Origin: Heligmosomoides polygyrus polygyrus
Lineage: Eukaryota > Nematoda > Chromadorea > Rhabditida > Heligmosomidae
Direction of reading: 5' to 3'
Assembly (NCBI GenBank): GCA_947396885.1
Contig: OX377203.1
Coordinates: 11,776,263-11,840,262, forward strand
DNA length: 64,000 nt
Position numbers and translations under genes: made by a program. Below are positions 1 through 10,569 of this stretch, piece after piece. Position 1 is the stretch's first letter. Every line of letters begins with the position of its first letter. Under the pieces are notes generated by a model. It was not told the origin of the DNA, searched no databases, and worked only from the letters and a program-made list of their open reading frames with translations.

Positions 1-328
1 GAGAGCAGATAAAGGTCGCCTGGCTAACGGTGTTTGAACCTTGGTCTACAGTGGCGCTGGAATCTTAGTGTGTCCAATACTATTCGCCGCGGCTGTCGAA
101 TTTTTCAAAAACTGTCATTTATCTCGAAGCTGTTGACATTAATGGTTTGCGATAGATACGTTAATGGGTCCATAATAGAGGGGAGATTGGCTGTGAGGCC
201 AAAGTCCAACCCCGCTTTTCAATTTCGTGTCATCAACGCGATTGCGGCACAAGTTTTTGAATATTCTACCCTACTATATACAAAGTAGTTAATTCGTCTG
301 TTCGTCCGTCCGTGCGTCGCTCTTTATG
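1..328. other. No gene recognised
   Basis: No protein family is recognisable on either strand. Positions 265-320 hold CTACTATATACAAAG followed by a TCCGTCCGTGCG tract. That combination recurs at 36.8 kb and 60.0 kb beside minisatellites, so this may be a fragment of the same dispersed repeat. Confidence 0.4.
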
Positions 329-331
329 TGA

Positions 332-530
332 GGGCCTATTCATACTTCGCGACAAGAGCTACTGGAGCGACTAGGGCGACGGATGTAGTGTGGTGTACGT
401 AAATAATTACGCATTTCACACTACATTCGTCGCGGACGGAGTGTGGAGTACGCAATTATTTACGTACACCACACTACATCCGTCGCCCCAGTCGCTCCAG
501 TCGCTCTTGTCGCGAAGTATGAACAGGCCC
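332..530. mobile_element. Palindromic MITE with TGA duplication
   Basis: The ends are inverted copies: GGGCCTATTCATACTTCGCG on the left pairs with the complement of CGCGAAGTATGAACAGGCCC on the right, and the inner parts (GTCGC/GCGAC, TGTAGTGTGGTGTACG) also pair. TGA occurs at 329-331 and 531-533 and would be a 3-bp target-site duplication, as expected for PIF/Harbinger-like elements, whose usual TSD is TWA. A diverged relative with the same GCGAAGTATGAACAG end lies at 10.2-10.34 kb. There is no coding capacity. Confidence 0.75.
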
Positions 531-953
531 TGACACGCTGCGCATGTCGAATGTGTCAGACACATCTTACGACATGACAGCCGTCAATGAATCGATCGAT
601 GTCATCCACCTTCGTAGAGATAACAAGAATATGGGCAACACTGGACATGGTCCAAGCGCAATCAATAAAATTAAAAAATATCGATCCGTGAATTGATTTT
701 TACCTAGATCTTCCCTTTACAGTGAAAACACCCGTATATAACAGCCAAGGGCGAGTTTTCAGGCAGAAAACGTAGCTAAAACAGCTTTTAAGCCCAGTAA
801 TAGCCGTTTGAGACTCAAAGTAAATGCACCGTCTTTAGGTACTTCAACAAAAAACGTTGAGCAGTTGTTATCCACAAGAATACGGCCATTATTTCTATGC
901 GAGCACGCATCTACCGGCTGATGCATAGTTACTGTTGTGAACCGCAGGATTAA

Positions 954-1088
954 ACAGGGTTTATACTTTTGCTACTGACCGATGTGACGTTATGAAAGCG
1001 ACAAATATCGATTAGGTAGCGCAGACGATCGATATTAGTAGTTTTCGTATCGTCGCGTTGACGCATGACTTAAGTATAAACCCCAACT
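954..1088. mobile_element. Short palindromic repeat, MITE-like
   Basis: ACAGGGTTTATACTTTTG at the left pairs with CTTAAGTATAAACCCC at the right. The centre is rich in ATCGAT. The layout resembles the TAA-flanked MITEs at 7419-7536 and 45668-45765. The exact ends and the target duplication are uncertain. Confidence 0.5.
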
Positions 1089-1092
1089 TATT

Positions 1093-1940
1093 TTAGGGTA
1101 ACGCCCAATTCGTGCTAAGATTTCGATCCCTTGCCGTTAAAAAAGCCTCTGAATTTTGCTGAAGCTTAAAGGGTAAGAAATTTGAGACAGTTGAAACCGT
1201 GATGATACTTTCTGAGACACATAGAAGTTCTTAAGAGCTCAGAATCAATTTTTAATTGGGGAAATTTAAGACAAATCTTCTTCAATTAAAAATTAATTTT
1301 CACTTTTTTGCAACGTGTCCCAATTTATTTCAGGGATAGACGTCTACTCTAATTAGAGAGTTACCCGTCTACAGTTAAAATAGAGCTCGATAACAAGATT
1401 AAGACGGCGAACCATCAAAAAAAAGAGGAAAAAACTCCGCTCAGCTCAGCGACCCACCTGTCGGCGACGATCGACGACGTCATCGAGGCGGTCTGCAGAT
1501 GGTCACCACCGTCTGTCCTCACATCAAACGACGAAGCTCGCGGGGTTGCCAGGTCGTCGTCGATGTACCGCAAATGACGGGGTGCTGAAACAGACAGATA
1601 GATAGTAGGCCACAGCAACCAGACACAAGTACTGAGAGAACCTGCTTGGCATGCGGCGCAATAACAGCCAAAAACTCATTAGAACCAGACAGACGTGGCC
1701 AAAGGAACCAGTCTTTTGGCCTTTAGGAGGCTACTTGTCTACAGTAGTGACAGGACAGAGAGCATGAGAGCCTTCCATGGCGTCATACGAGGTCATGGAT
1801 CGGGTCCACATGAACCGGATCAGCAGAATGCCATGACAACCGCGAAAGAATCCAGGACAACAAGACCCCAGGACACCGAACGCAACGTTCACACCTCGTG
1901 GGACCATCCGCATATCGGGATCAGCCGACCGCTGAGGTCA
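1093..1940. other. No gene recognised
   Basis: Short open frames occur on both strands, but none matches a family I know and none is flanked by convincing splice signals. The first half is AT-rich and the part after 1440 is GC-richer. Confidence 0.4.
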
Positions 1941-2014
1941 GCATTCCGTTGGTGTAATGGCGCTGATCACACCGCCCGATGAGCAGATTGTGCGGGTTCG
2001 AGTCCCGCCCGGTG
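1941..2014 (+). repeat. tRNA-derived sequence (SINE head or tRNA pseudogene)
   Basis: The strand reads like a tRNA promoter region. An A-box-like GGTGTAATGGCGC is followed about 30 bases later by a good B box, GCGGGTTCGAGTCCCGC, which also forms a perfect T stem. The start resembles tRNA-Val genes. The acceptor ends do not pair and the anticodon stem is weak, so this is not a working tRNA gene. A tRNA-derived SINE fragment is the more likely reading. Confidence 0.45.
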
Positions 2015-2129
2015 TTCGAGCTTTGATCGCAACAAAACATCGGTACAACAACTGACAGCAAGGACCAGTGAAACCTTCGTACCACGCCAACGCGTTAAAA
2101 TTGAACTAAGATCATCAAGACGACAAAGG

Positions 2130-2259
2130 GCTGGATTCATCAACAATTAAACCCGTGGGTATGCGGAGTATAATGGTTAGAGATAAGAGTCAGAGACGCA
2201 GACTTCATCGTGGGTATCTCTACCCCTATACCCACGGGTTAGTCGTGATGAATCCGGGC
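2130..2259. mobile_element. GGATTCATCAA-family MITE
   Basis: The element is a near-palindrome: CTGGATTCATCAACAATTAA and the ACCCGTGGGTA that follows pair with TACCCACGGGTTAGTCG and GATGAATCCGG. The same termini recur at least eight times in the window (8.4, 9.7-10.5, 10.84, 18.06, 33.1 and 42.8 kb). This copy has the GTGGGTATCTCTACCCC core shared with those at 10.0, 10.4 and 42.8 kb. It is non-coding. Confidence 0.75.
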
Positions 2260-2264
2260 GCTGG

Positions 2265-2945
2265 ACACGTTTCAAACCAAGCTGTACATTTCCCAAATCT
2301 ACTGACAGTCTTCAAAGCAAGCTCGACGCTTTAGAAATCAAACTGAACGTCTTCCAAAATAAAGCCAGCTTTCCAACACTACACTATAAACTCCCCAAGA
2401 AGCTCAGAATATTTTTTTGTTCAAAGACAAATAAGCGCTGCTTTTTTGACTTTTTTAAACTTCGGTTGCTTTCCTTGAAATTTTCCAACTCAACTGCTCC
2501 AATAACTAAGCGAACTGTTAATGTTTTTAAAAAAATTTTAACGGAAAAACGGTGAATTGAAACTTGCTCAAAGTTCAACAAAGCAGCATTTATTTAGTGC
2601 ATTAAAGGGAAAATCAAATGAATCGCAATGAAGAGCCAAATGAAAATCGCAGCGAGCTGGACGGGTGTATGACGCGATCTTTTCTCATAAAGCGCTAAAA
2701 AATGCAGCCTTCCTGCTCTCTAAAGTAAACAATAAACATTGCTTTCACTTGAAAACCAAAATTTTAACAAGGAATCAAACAATGCGTTTACTTATTGGGG
2801 CGCCTGAATTTAAAAAAAAAGACCAAAAAGTTATACTAAATCTTCTTTAGACGAGAAAATATAAGTCTACAGTTTAATCTCATTTTGATTTGGAAGATGT
2901 TCAGTTTCATCTCAAAAGCATCAACCTTACTTTTCAGCCTTTCAC
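2265..2945. repeat. AT-rich repeat, inverted relative of 62.8-63.6 kb
   Basis: Blocks here are reverse-complement matches to the 62.85-63.5 kb region. One is CAATGCGTTTACTTATTGGG, matching CCCAATAAGTGAACGCATTG near 62.96 kb; both regions also carry TTTGATTTGGAAGA. The start (2270-2370) is a degenerate series of TTTCAAA(N)CAAGCT units, resembling the terminal tandem units of the 62.8-kb copy. No protein is recognisable. It is read as a decayed copy of one transposon family. Confidence 0.5.
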
Positions 2946-3026
2946 TGCTGTGATTTTCTTTGCGTTCTACCGGCGTTTGGTGTACATACATGCATGTGGT
3001 TTCACATGAAATGAATATAAATATGA

Positions 3027-3822
3027 GGCACTATTGAACGGACTCCAGAGGACGAGGTGGGGTCGAAAAAAATTTTTCGCCCAAACTTCGTCTAGGGGGG
3101 TTATTTGGAGTGCTGATCACGAATCTGACGTCCGTTTTTTGAAATTTCGGCCAATTACGGTAGGTTACGGTAGGTACCGGTGACTAAGGCTATCGAGGTC
3201 ACAGTCACCGATTTCGCCCAAACTTCGCCTAGGAAGGTTATTTGGAGTGCTGATCACGAACCTGACATCCGTTTTTCGTTTTACTCTGGAGTACGGTAGG
3301 TTACGGTAGGTGCGGGTGACTAAGGCTGCCAAGGTCATGGTCACCGATTGCGAACAATCCCATCCTTCTAAGCCATTCCTGGAAGTCGGCTGCGTCCATG
3401 TTTAGCTTGTCAAAGACGTCCTTCAGCTTGAAGTCGCGCAGTACTTCCTAGCGCGGTTGTGGGACACTGCCTGAAGGGCCATGATGCTTAGATTGCTATC
3501 TCTTGATTAAGCCTTCGCCTATCGAAGAGTTTCCCGAAGATTTGCGAATTTTCAGGCGATCGCTGCGGGACCGCCTGCATGCTGTGCTCACCAGTAGCAC
3601 CACAGATAATCCCTACAGCAGAAGTTTGGGGGAAATCGGTGATCATGACCTTGGCAGCCTTAGTCACCCGCACCTACCGTAACCTACCGTACTCCAGCGT
3701 AAAACGAAAAATGGATGTCAGATTCGTGATCAGCACCCCAAATAACCCCCCTGCGCGAAGTTTGGGCGAAAAAAATTTCGACCTCTCCTCGTCCTCTGGA
3801 TTTCGTAAAGTACAATAGTGCC
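3027..3822. mobile_element. Merlin-type MITE (796 bp) with perfect 8-bp TSD
   Basis: The left end GGCACTATTG is matched by CAATAGTGCC at the right. AAATATGA occurs directly outside both ends (3019-3026 and 3823-3830), a perfect 8-bp duplication; Merlin elements are known for 8-9 bp duplications. Inside are inverted and repeated units of about 125 bp containing GGGGTTATTTGG and GTGCTGATCACGAA, the same units that form the arms of the Merlin element at 45330-47373. It has no transposase and so would depend on that element's enzyme. Confidence 0.85.
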
Positions 3823-4690
3823 AAATATGATAATATTCATATTTAAATACACATTTAATTTAATTTTTAGTTAAAATCTACTGAGTTTATGTATACATGA
3901 TCGCTAGCTAGAGACAAACTCAAAAAAAAAAAAAACGCTGGAAACATAGATAGAATAACAAAAAGTAAAAATATTATGAAAAATAAAGTAAAAATATTAA
4001 ATATTAATTAATCCCTAAAATAGTGATCAAACAAATCAACTCATACTTTAACATTTATAAAGAAAAAAAATAAAACTAACAAGTTATATGCCAAACTCTT
4101 CACTGATAGCCACCGGGAGGATGTTATAACCCTGTTGTTCGTCTGAACAAAGGTGGCGCAACGAAGCTGTTATTTTGTTGACATTTGATAATTTTAACTG
4201 TCACTTTATGAGAAAAGTGTTCAATTCGACTAGAAAACTGAATGTACCCCAGCTCTAAAGAAAATTAATGAAATTTGAGCCGCAGATTTAATAAAGCTTA
4301 GAACTGGTGCAGAAGTAGCAGCCGAGAAGGCCGACGATGCAACGGGAACAGCAAGGGGCTGCCCCGAAAAGACACAATCACGCAATAAAACGATGTCGCA
4401 AAACAGTCCGCCGCGCGCACACGCGCACTTTTCTCCCGACACCATTAGACGAGCGCGCAGCGTCGCACGTTTCATGTCCCATTAGCCGCTCGTACGTTTT
4501 GCCCTTCCCCATCCACTTCACATCGAAGAAACAATCGAAACCCTCTCGCGGAACCAACGCAGTCTATCCGCTGTGATAGGGAGAAGATACAGGAAGTCGC
4601 CATATGGCAATACGGAGAGCGATTTGCTGCCAGAGCTGCGCAGAAACAGATGAACAGGAGCTTTCATCTACAGCGGAATTCCGTCGATGA
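3823..4690. other. No gene recognised; AT-rich then GC-richer
   Basis: Positions 3880-4090 are strongly AT-rich with A and AAATA runs. From 4230 the composition is mixed, with open frames on both strands that match no known family. Confidence 0.4.
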
Positions 4691-4699
4691 GTAACTCTA

Positions 4700-5765
4700 C
4701 ATTCTCCGACGCCCAACGCTGGTCGCGTGTTCGTCGTGCTATCACAAGACCCTGGTTTCAAGGCGTACGTAAGTGCTGAGAGAACGAGCGAATCGAATAG
4801 GTGGGCTGGAGCAGGGCATTCTGGGTGCTCTTCACGGCCTCTTACCAGGGAGTTCAGTGAGCTCGGTCCGGAGATTCTGAGCGAGACCTGTGTGGCTTTG
4901 TCGGAGGGACGGACCCAGATCACAGAGCTATGCTCCGTTTTTGATAAATGCCCTTAGGTGGTCCAAAAACAGCAACAACAACAAAAAACGGTACCATTTC
5001 AGAGCGGGCTGGTAAGGCAATAGTGACGCCTGGAATGCTCAGGCCTTGTCGTGCTCAGAAATTAACCTACGAAGGTTTGTAGTTTCAACTATAGTTAGAT
5101 CATTGCAAGTTGATTACCCCTTAGGTCTCCTAAAGGAAGCTGCAGGGTACAAACAAGTGATTCATTCGCAACGAGTGCCACAGCGACTGAATGGACGAGT
5201 GGATAGTGATGCGGAATTGCGGGAAAAGGGTCGATGGTTCGACTCTGGAGTAGGGTGTGCCAATTTGGCTTCGAGCCCCCTCCCGCAATTCCACATCGCT
5301 ATCCGACCATACGGTCGCTGCTGCGTTCGTTGCGAATGAATCACTTGAATGTACCCTGAAGCTTCCTTCAGGAAACCTAGGAGATAATCAAATTGTAACG
5401 GTCTAACCACAGTTGAAACTCCAGACCTTCGTAGGTTAATTTCCGAGCACGACAAGGCCATTCCAGGCGTCACTTTTCCCTTATCAGCCCACCCTGAAGT
5501 GAGAGTTTTTTGCCATTTTTGGACCACCGAAGGGCACTTATCAAAAACGAAACAGTTTCTGACCCCCTTCCGATGCTGTAGAAGGCCGTATAGGTCTCGC
5601 TCAGAATCTCCAGACCGAGCTCACTGATCCCCCTTGTAAGAGGTCGTGAAGAGCACGCAGAATGTCTTGCTCCAGCTACCTATTCGACTCGTTCGTTCTC
5701 TCTGCACTTACATACACCATGGAAACCAGGGCATTGCGAAAGCACGATGAACACGCGATCAGCGT
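4700..5765. repeat. 1-kb foldback (inverted repeat) element with tRNA-like centre
   Basis: Two arms of roughly 500 bp are reverse complements. TTCGTCGTGCTATCACAAGA and GTGAGCTCGGTCCGGAGATT on the left reappear inverted near 5745 and 5600. AACCTACGAAGGT near 5070 pairs with ACCTTCGTAGGTT near 5420. The centre (5180-5250) carries GACGAGTGGATAG and GGTTCGACTC, which resemble RNA polymerase III A and B boxes. A further one-sided copy lies at 51578-51740. It is probably a large non-autonomous foldback transposon. Confidence 0.7.
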
Positions 5766-6125
5766 CGAGCATCGAGGAATCTAGAGTCACTTATCGACAA
5801 CATTCCTCTGGAGTTATGAGCTTCGTCGACATTCGGTGACTAGAGACGTTGTTGCATTTACTGGGTTGTCGAAAATTAGGTGGGCCGGCCACGTAACGCG
5901 TTTCGCAGATACTCACTGCACGAGAGCCGTCACCATTGGATTCTATGGGATGTCAAGAGAACATCATGACGCCCACCAAGGCGTTGGTTTATTTATTTTG
6001 TACGTGAACAATCACGCAGGGTTAAAACAAAAACAGACAAACAAACAAACAAAAACGACCATATTACTGAATAGGAAAACACAGATGGCGATAACTAGTA
6101 CAAACACGAACAACTCGGTAAGCCA
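5766..6125. other. No gene recognised
   Basis: No family is recognisable. A short ACAAACAAACAAAC run is present near 6037-6053. The adjoining CR1 tail ends at 6126. Confidence 0.4.
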
Positions 6126-6463
6126 TTAAGAAGCTTCTTGGAGATACCGGTCAATAAGCCTTTTGTACTGTCTCAGTGAATTTGGCACAACGATTTTCTT
6201 AGAAAACTTTAGGAACTCAGAGCCAGCCCGATGTGTAGAAAATGCCGATCTAACATTAGTTCTAGCTCTTGGTATTTGTATCTTACTTTGACCATCTCTA
6301 GTGCTAGAAGGTGATACAGAATAGAAATCGCGGAGGCGAAGGCCCCATGTGCCATTCATCAACTTGTAAATTGCAATTAACTCGTATCGCTTCCTACGAC
6401 AAGCAAGAGACTGCAAATTGAAGATCTTATTCGTTACAGTGGCAGATGGAATGGTGGTATAAT
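6126..6463 (-). pseudogene. CR1-like non-LTR retrotransposon, reverse-transcriptase C-terminal end
   Basis: The open frame has the hallmarks of the C-terminal tail of CR1/jockey-type reverse transcriptases: SLACRRKRYELIAIYKLMNG, then a FYSVS segment, an R-rich stretch, FSTHRAGSEFLKF and a final SLRQYKRLIDRYL. This tail normally follows the finger-palm-thumb domains, which are absent, so the copy is 5'-truncated, as is usual for CR1 insertions. It is not the same subfamily as the CR1 tails at 43.8-44.5 and 47.9-48.3 kb. Confidence 0.75.
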
Positions 6464-7415
6464 CAAAAGACTATGGTTTGACTTCGATTCTATCGATTTT
6501 TCTGAGAACCAGATAATTCGGATGGAAATCGTACGAAAATAACATAGGGTGGATAAGACACAACAATTGCTTTGGTGACCCTACCGTACTCTATCCCTTT
6601 ACCCTATAAATAATAGTTTATATTTAGCGCCTCTTCTTTGATGGAAGGCCGAGAACATCTGACCAATAAGTTTTCAAAAATAGGCATTCAGAAGTCGAAG
6701 CATTCACGGTTGGGAGCCACAACGCGGAAACGATATTCAGCAACAACGGAAAGGAATCCGACGCGGTCCTATTCGAAATTCCGTCCCCCTACATCGGAAA
6801 AATCGGAGCAAAATGGAATCGATATCATCAAACTTAGCCAAAAATCATAATATGGAAACCAGAAACAGCACACAAAAAACGGCGCCAAGACCATTAACGC
6901 CTCCCGGTTGGAAGAAACCGGCCTGAATGTGTGCAGAGTTGCGTGAGTTTTCTCGCGGCTCTACCCCTACTGGTAAAATACGTACCGCCCCATCAACTCT
7001 ATTATGGGCTTGTCCGAGAGTCCCATAACAACCTTACAACATTTCTTTACAGACATGGAGTTAATCCAGTTATAGAAGACTAACTTGTTTTAAAATTATT
7101 AATATTACATGGTTCCCCATGTAAACAATGGTTAAAAAGAGAAACAGAAACACAATAGGAGCAACAAAACAACCAAAATGGCCTAATAAACAAAAACTCG
7201 TGGTCTGGTGGGTAAGGAGAAGAAAGAAGAAGAAAGAAGAAGCACCGCGGGAATCAGCAAGCTCTAGTCGGAGGGTTTTCTCGGGATTATTTCTGGGTAC
7301 TGCAATATTACGCAAATCTGCACATATTAGGACTCCCCCACCCTACCAACTAGGAAAACACAAAGGAAGCACTTTTTGATTGACTTTTGACAAACAATCC
7401 AAGAAAGTTGAAGAC
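6464..7415. other. No gene recognised
   Basis: The stretch has mixed composition with short unrelated open frames and no repeat family that I recognise from elsewhere in the window. Confidence 0.4.
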
Positions 7416-7418
7416 TAA

Positions 7419-7536
7419 GGCAGGATTTATAGTCTGAGGTCAGGTGGCTTGGAATATCGATCGTCTGCGTCGCTCAATCGATAGGAGGGGATATTTCCTA
7501 TCCGCGTCGCCCGGCGTTTGAAGTATAAATCCCGCC
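7419..7536. mobile_element. 118-bp palindromic MITE with TAA duplication
   Basis: GGCAGGATTTATAGTC at the left pairs with GAAGTATAAATCCCGCC at the right. The core is ATCGATCGTCTGCGTCGCTC. TAA stands immediately outside both ends (7416-7418 and 7537-7539), consistent with a PIF/Harbinger-like TWA duplication. The MITE at 45668-45765 shares this layout and TSD. Confidence 0.7.
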
Positions 7537-7539
7537 TAA

Positions 7540-8059
7540 GGTAGAAACAGAAGCTACTCTCCAAAACCGAAATACATATTCCGGTCCACGTTAAAAGGAA
7601 CATCGAGCGACGGTAGGCGACTTCTCTGGACAAAGCAGGTGTGGCACCGTCGAAGATAACTCGATAGCACCTGGAAGCTATGCAGACACTCTTGCCTTGG
7701 CAATCACATCAACGCTGAGTGTTTGGCAATGGCGCCTCGTCGCTTTTTCGTAGAGCAGTCGTCCACTGATGACCCTTCGCGGTCAGTGGTGCCCGGTATG
7801 ACACCTATTCAACGAAGAAATATCGTTTCCTTCAGAATAGCCTTGAAATTGAATTTTCAATTCGACTAAATCTTAAAAACCCTAGCTGGCTCCTCAGCCT
7901 CATTCCATAAACGACGAAATGGCCGGCTCTAATGGGCTACAATAACGAATGGCCATAACCATGAAAGAAGAACGGCGAAAAAAGGATACAAGCTACATCA
8001 GACGAAGGCAGATGTCACCAAAAATCGTTCGGTTATAGGCAAGTGTGGCCAGGCCCATG
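7540..8059. other. No gene recognised
   Basis: No coding family, RNA gene or repeat with a partner in this window could be supported. Confidence 0.4.
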
Positions 8060-8335
8060 CTTTCATCTCAGGTTAAATCAACACTTTATCTGAAGTCTTT
8101 GTGAACGCCGCATAACGAGCGGGACAAAAAACAGAGTTAGTCAACCCTCTTTGAGATGAGCCACGCATTCTACTTCTACGGGACGTCGTGGAGGCAATTT
8201 GAATGCGTACTGAATAAGAATGTATAACCCAAACGTGCACTCCAGTTGCCGCAACGATAACCCGTATAGAAGTAGAACGAGTGGCGCATCCCAAAAAGGG
8301 TTGATTAACGCCGTCCTTTAAACTTATCCTTATGC
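8060..8335 (-). repeat. SINE-like repeat body, folded on itself
   Basis: CCACGCATTCTACTTCTACG and GGACGTCGTGGAGGCAATTT match the bodies of the tRNA-headed SINEs at 10570-10839 and 33675-33968. Here the second half (8240-8330) carries an inverted GTAGAACGAGTGGCGCATCC, so two copies or arms face each other. The tRNA head is not visible. Confidence 0.5.
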
Positions 8336-8442
8336 GGCGTTTACAATGACCTCAGATAAAGTGTCGAATTATTCTGAGATGAAAGCAAGGAGCCTGGACA
8401 TACTGACCTAAACCACAAACATGCCATAACCGAACGGTCAGA

Positions 8443-8608
8443 GGCCGGATTCATCAACGACTTACATAACTTTAACAGGGAATTCATAGCGGAAAACTCA
8501 GATAGCGCGGCTTATCAAGCGATATGGCCAGCGATAAGCCGGGTTATCTGAGTTTTCCGCTGTGAATTCTCAGTTAAAGTTATGTAAGTCGTTGATGAAC
8601 CGAACCCC
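8443..8608. mobile_element. GGATTCATCAA-family MITE with a different palindromic core
   Basis: The termini GGCCGGATTCATCAACGACT and GTCGTTGATGAACCGAACCC belong to the family at 2130. The core does not: it is a long separate palindrome in which ACATAACTTTAACAGGGAAT pairs with its complement near 8565, and CGGAAAACTCAGATA pairs with TATCTGAGTTTTCCG. The loop is GCGATATGGCCAGCGA. Confidence 0.75.
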
Positions 8609-8631
8609 ATGCCTGTATGGAACCTCTTCCA

Positions 8632-9015
8632 ATGGTCTAAACTGAGGCACTGTGTCTGAACGACGAAAATGAGCACCGCTGTGAGAATCTCCATCTCAAA
8701 GTAGTAGAAAAGAATGCTCAATTTTTACAAAATTCTTGAACCTACAGGGGGTTAGGGGCTTCGATAATTTACTACGGAACCGCACAGTCTTACAACATAA
8801 TAATGTTCAAACATCGAATATGCAGAAACAATGCAAAATACCGCCAGGCAAGGAATCGAACACTTGACCCCGACCCGCGGCCGGCTAAGAAGCAGTTCTT
8901 TTTGCATGTTTGACGAATGTGAAGTATTGCGTTCTGTGACTGTGCTATTCCATAGTGAACTTTCAGAGCCGCTATCTCCGTAGGTTCAAGGACCTTGCAA
9001 AAACGGAACATACTT

Positions 9016-9053
<38 letters not shown>

Positions 9054-9140
9054 AAAGGTGGATATTCTCCCAGCAGAGTTCATTTTCGTCGTTCAGACAA
9101 ACGTCTGGGACCCATCCCTGGTCAGCCTTTCTTGAGAACA
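8632..9140. repeat. Palindromic repeat with tRNA-like core (most complete copy)
   Basis: The left arm runs from GTCTGAACGACGAAAATGAG through TGTGAGAATCTCC and CAAAATTCTTGAACCTAC. The right arm repeats this inverted, ending TTTTCGTCGTTCAGACA. Between the arms a tRNA-like AAGGAATCGAACACTTGACC (complement of a T-arm/B-box) is flanked by a near-palindromic spacer. A TAC trinucleotide microsatellite of about 12 units (9017-9053) interrupts the right arm. Other copies are at 16.0, 17.2-17.7, 23.1-23.5, 23.85-24.3, 35.7-36.4 and 62.4 kb. Confidence 0.7.
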
Positions 9141-9689
9141 TCTTAGTACTCCCAAATCGATCCATCACATTCTGCAGCTAATCGCTATAGCAAGCAATCG
9201 TTCGTGCGACAGAAGTCGAACCGTTCAATGACGGCGGCCGCAACAGCAGAAACCAGTTGTACAGTGATAAAAACAGGTGGAAATTACTGGGTGCAGGCAT
9301 ATGCGGAGACGTCCTGACCAAGTTTTTCGGCATCGTCGGCCCCTCTAGGTCTACTACTTCTTCCTCTCAACCGGTTCGGCCGCATGATGGTCAAGATTAG
9401 GCGATCGGTGATACTCACCATAGCAGCATCAGCTGCAGTTGTAGTTCGGAAAGAGGCAAGTGAAGCCGTAACAGTAAGGCCGGACCGATTCCCCAAACCC
9501 AAGATCATCTCGAAAACCCTATTCTCCACAGTGAATGTAGGATTTCAAAAAGTTAAAGACCGTGGAAGGGATATGCCTCCCGAAAGGAAGTCTCCGACAA
9601 AAAGATCAAAGTACTGAGATGGAACAAGTGGTAAAAACTGCTCTGTCACAGGTGATGAAGTGCAGCCACCTGGCCACACCGCCGTGGGG
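9141..9689. other. No gene recognised
   Basis: Two short antiparallel open frames at 9284-9617 are mutual shadows and match nothing known. No splice-bounded exon could be supported. Confidence 0.35.
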
Positions 9690-10527
9690 GTAGGGTAAGC
9701 TTACCCCAGCGTAATCCGATCCAACAGATTCACCAACGATTAAACCCTGGGATATGCAGGGTAGAAGGAAGAACCGTACCCAAGGTATGGTATTCATAGC
9801 AGTATACCTTACCCACCTATTCGCTCGATGGAGGATACTCGATAATCCCAGTGGACATCTCCGCATACCCATGTGGTTTACCTTACTTTTACCACGGCAT
9901 TGATGAATCCTGCCCGACGATGTGTATATGGTAAGGTGATGATCTGGGACCAGAGGCTGGATTTATCAACAATTAAACCCATGGGTATACGAGGTATAAG
10001 GGATAGAGGATAGGATACGAGTCATGTAGGGGTAAGGCAAGAGCCAGAGACCCAAGCTTCATCGTGGGTATCTCTACCCCTGTACCCGCGGGTTAGTCGG
10101 TGAATCCGGCCCCAGATTCTTCAACGATTAAACCCGCGGGTTATGCGGGGCATAAGGGGTAGAGATAACCCCGCATGAAGCATTCATCTCTAACGCTTAA
10201 GGCCTGTCCATAATTCGCGACGGGAGCGAGGGTCGCCCAGGCAAATCATACGTATCGATTATTAGTGGGCATCAACCAATACCTATCCGTTGCACTAGCG
10301 ATCCAGTCGCTTCCGTCGCGAAGTATGAACAGCGCCTTATACCACGCATGCCCGCGGATTTAACTGTTGATGAATTCAGCACCTGGAGTCGGATTCATCA
10401 ACAATTAAACCCGTGAGTATGCGAAGTATATGGGGCAGAGATAAGATAAGAGTCAGAGACGCAAGATTCATCGTGGGTATCTCTACCCTCTATACCGCAG
10501 GTTAGTCGTTGATGAATCCGGACCCTG
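9690..10527. repeat. Cluster of four GGATTCATCAA-family MITEs
   Basis: Successive copies abut or nest: about 9715-9915 (diverged, ATTCACCAACGATTAAACCC), 9952-10110, 10112-10376 and 10388-10527. The third copy contains at 10199-10340 a relative of the 332-530 MITE (CCTGTCCATAATTCGCGAC ... GTCGCGAAGTATGAACAG). This is either a nested insertion or a composite. Each copy has inverted ACCCGCGGGTTA-type arms around GTGGGTATCTCTACCC. No gene is present. Confidence 0.65.
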
Positions 10528-10569
10528 ATCTCTCGCCACGCTACCCTGGTAGATATGGCTACGCTGGGT

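Noticed and set aside
1941..2014. Functional tRNA gene
   Set aside because: The T arm and B box are good, but the acceptor stem does not pair and the anticodon arm is weak.
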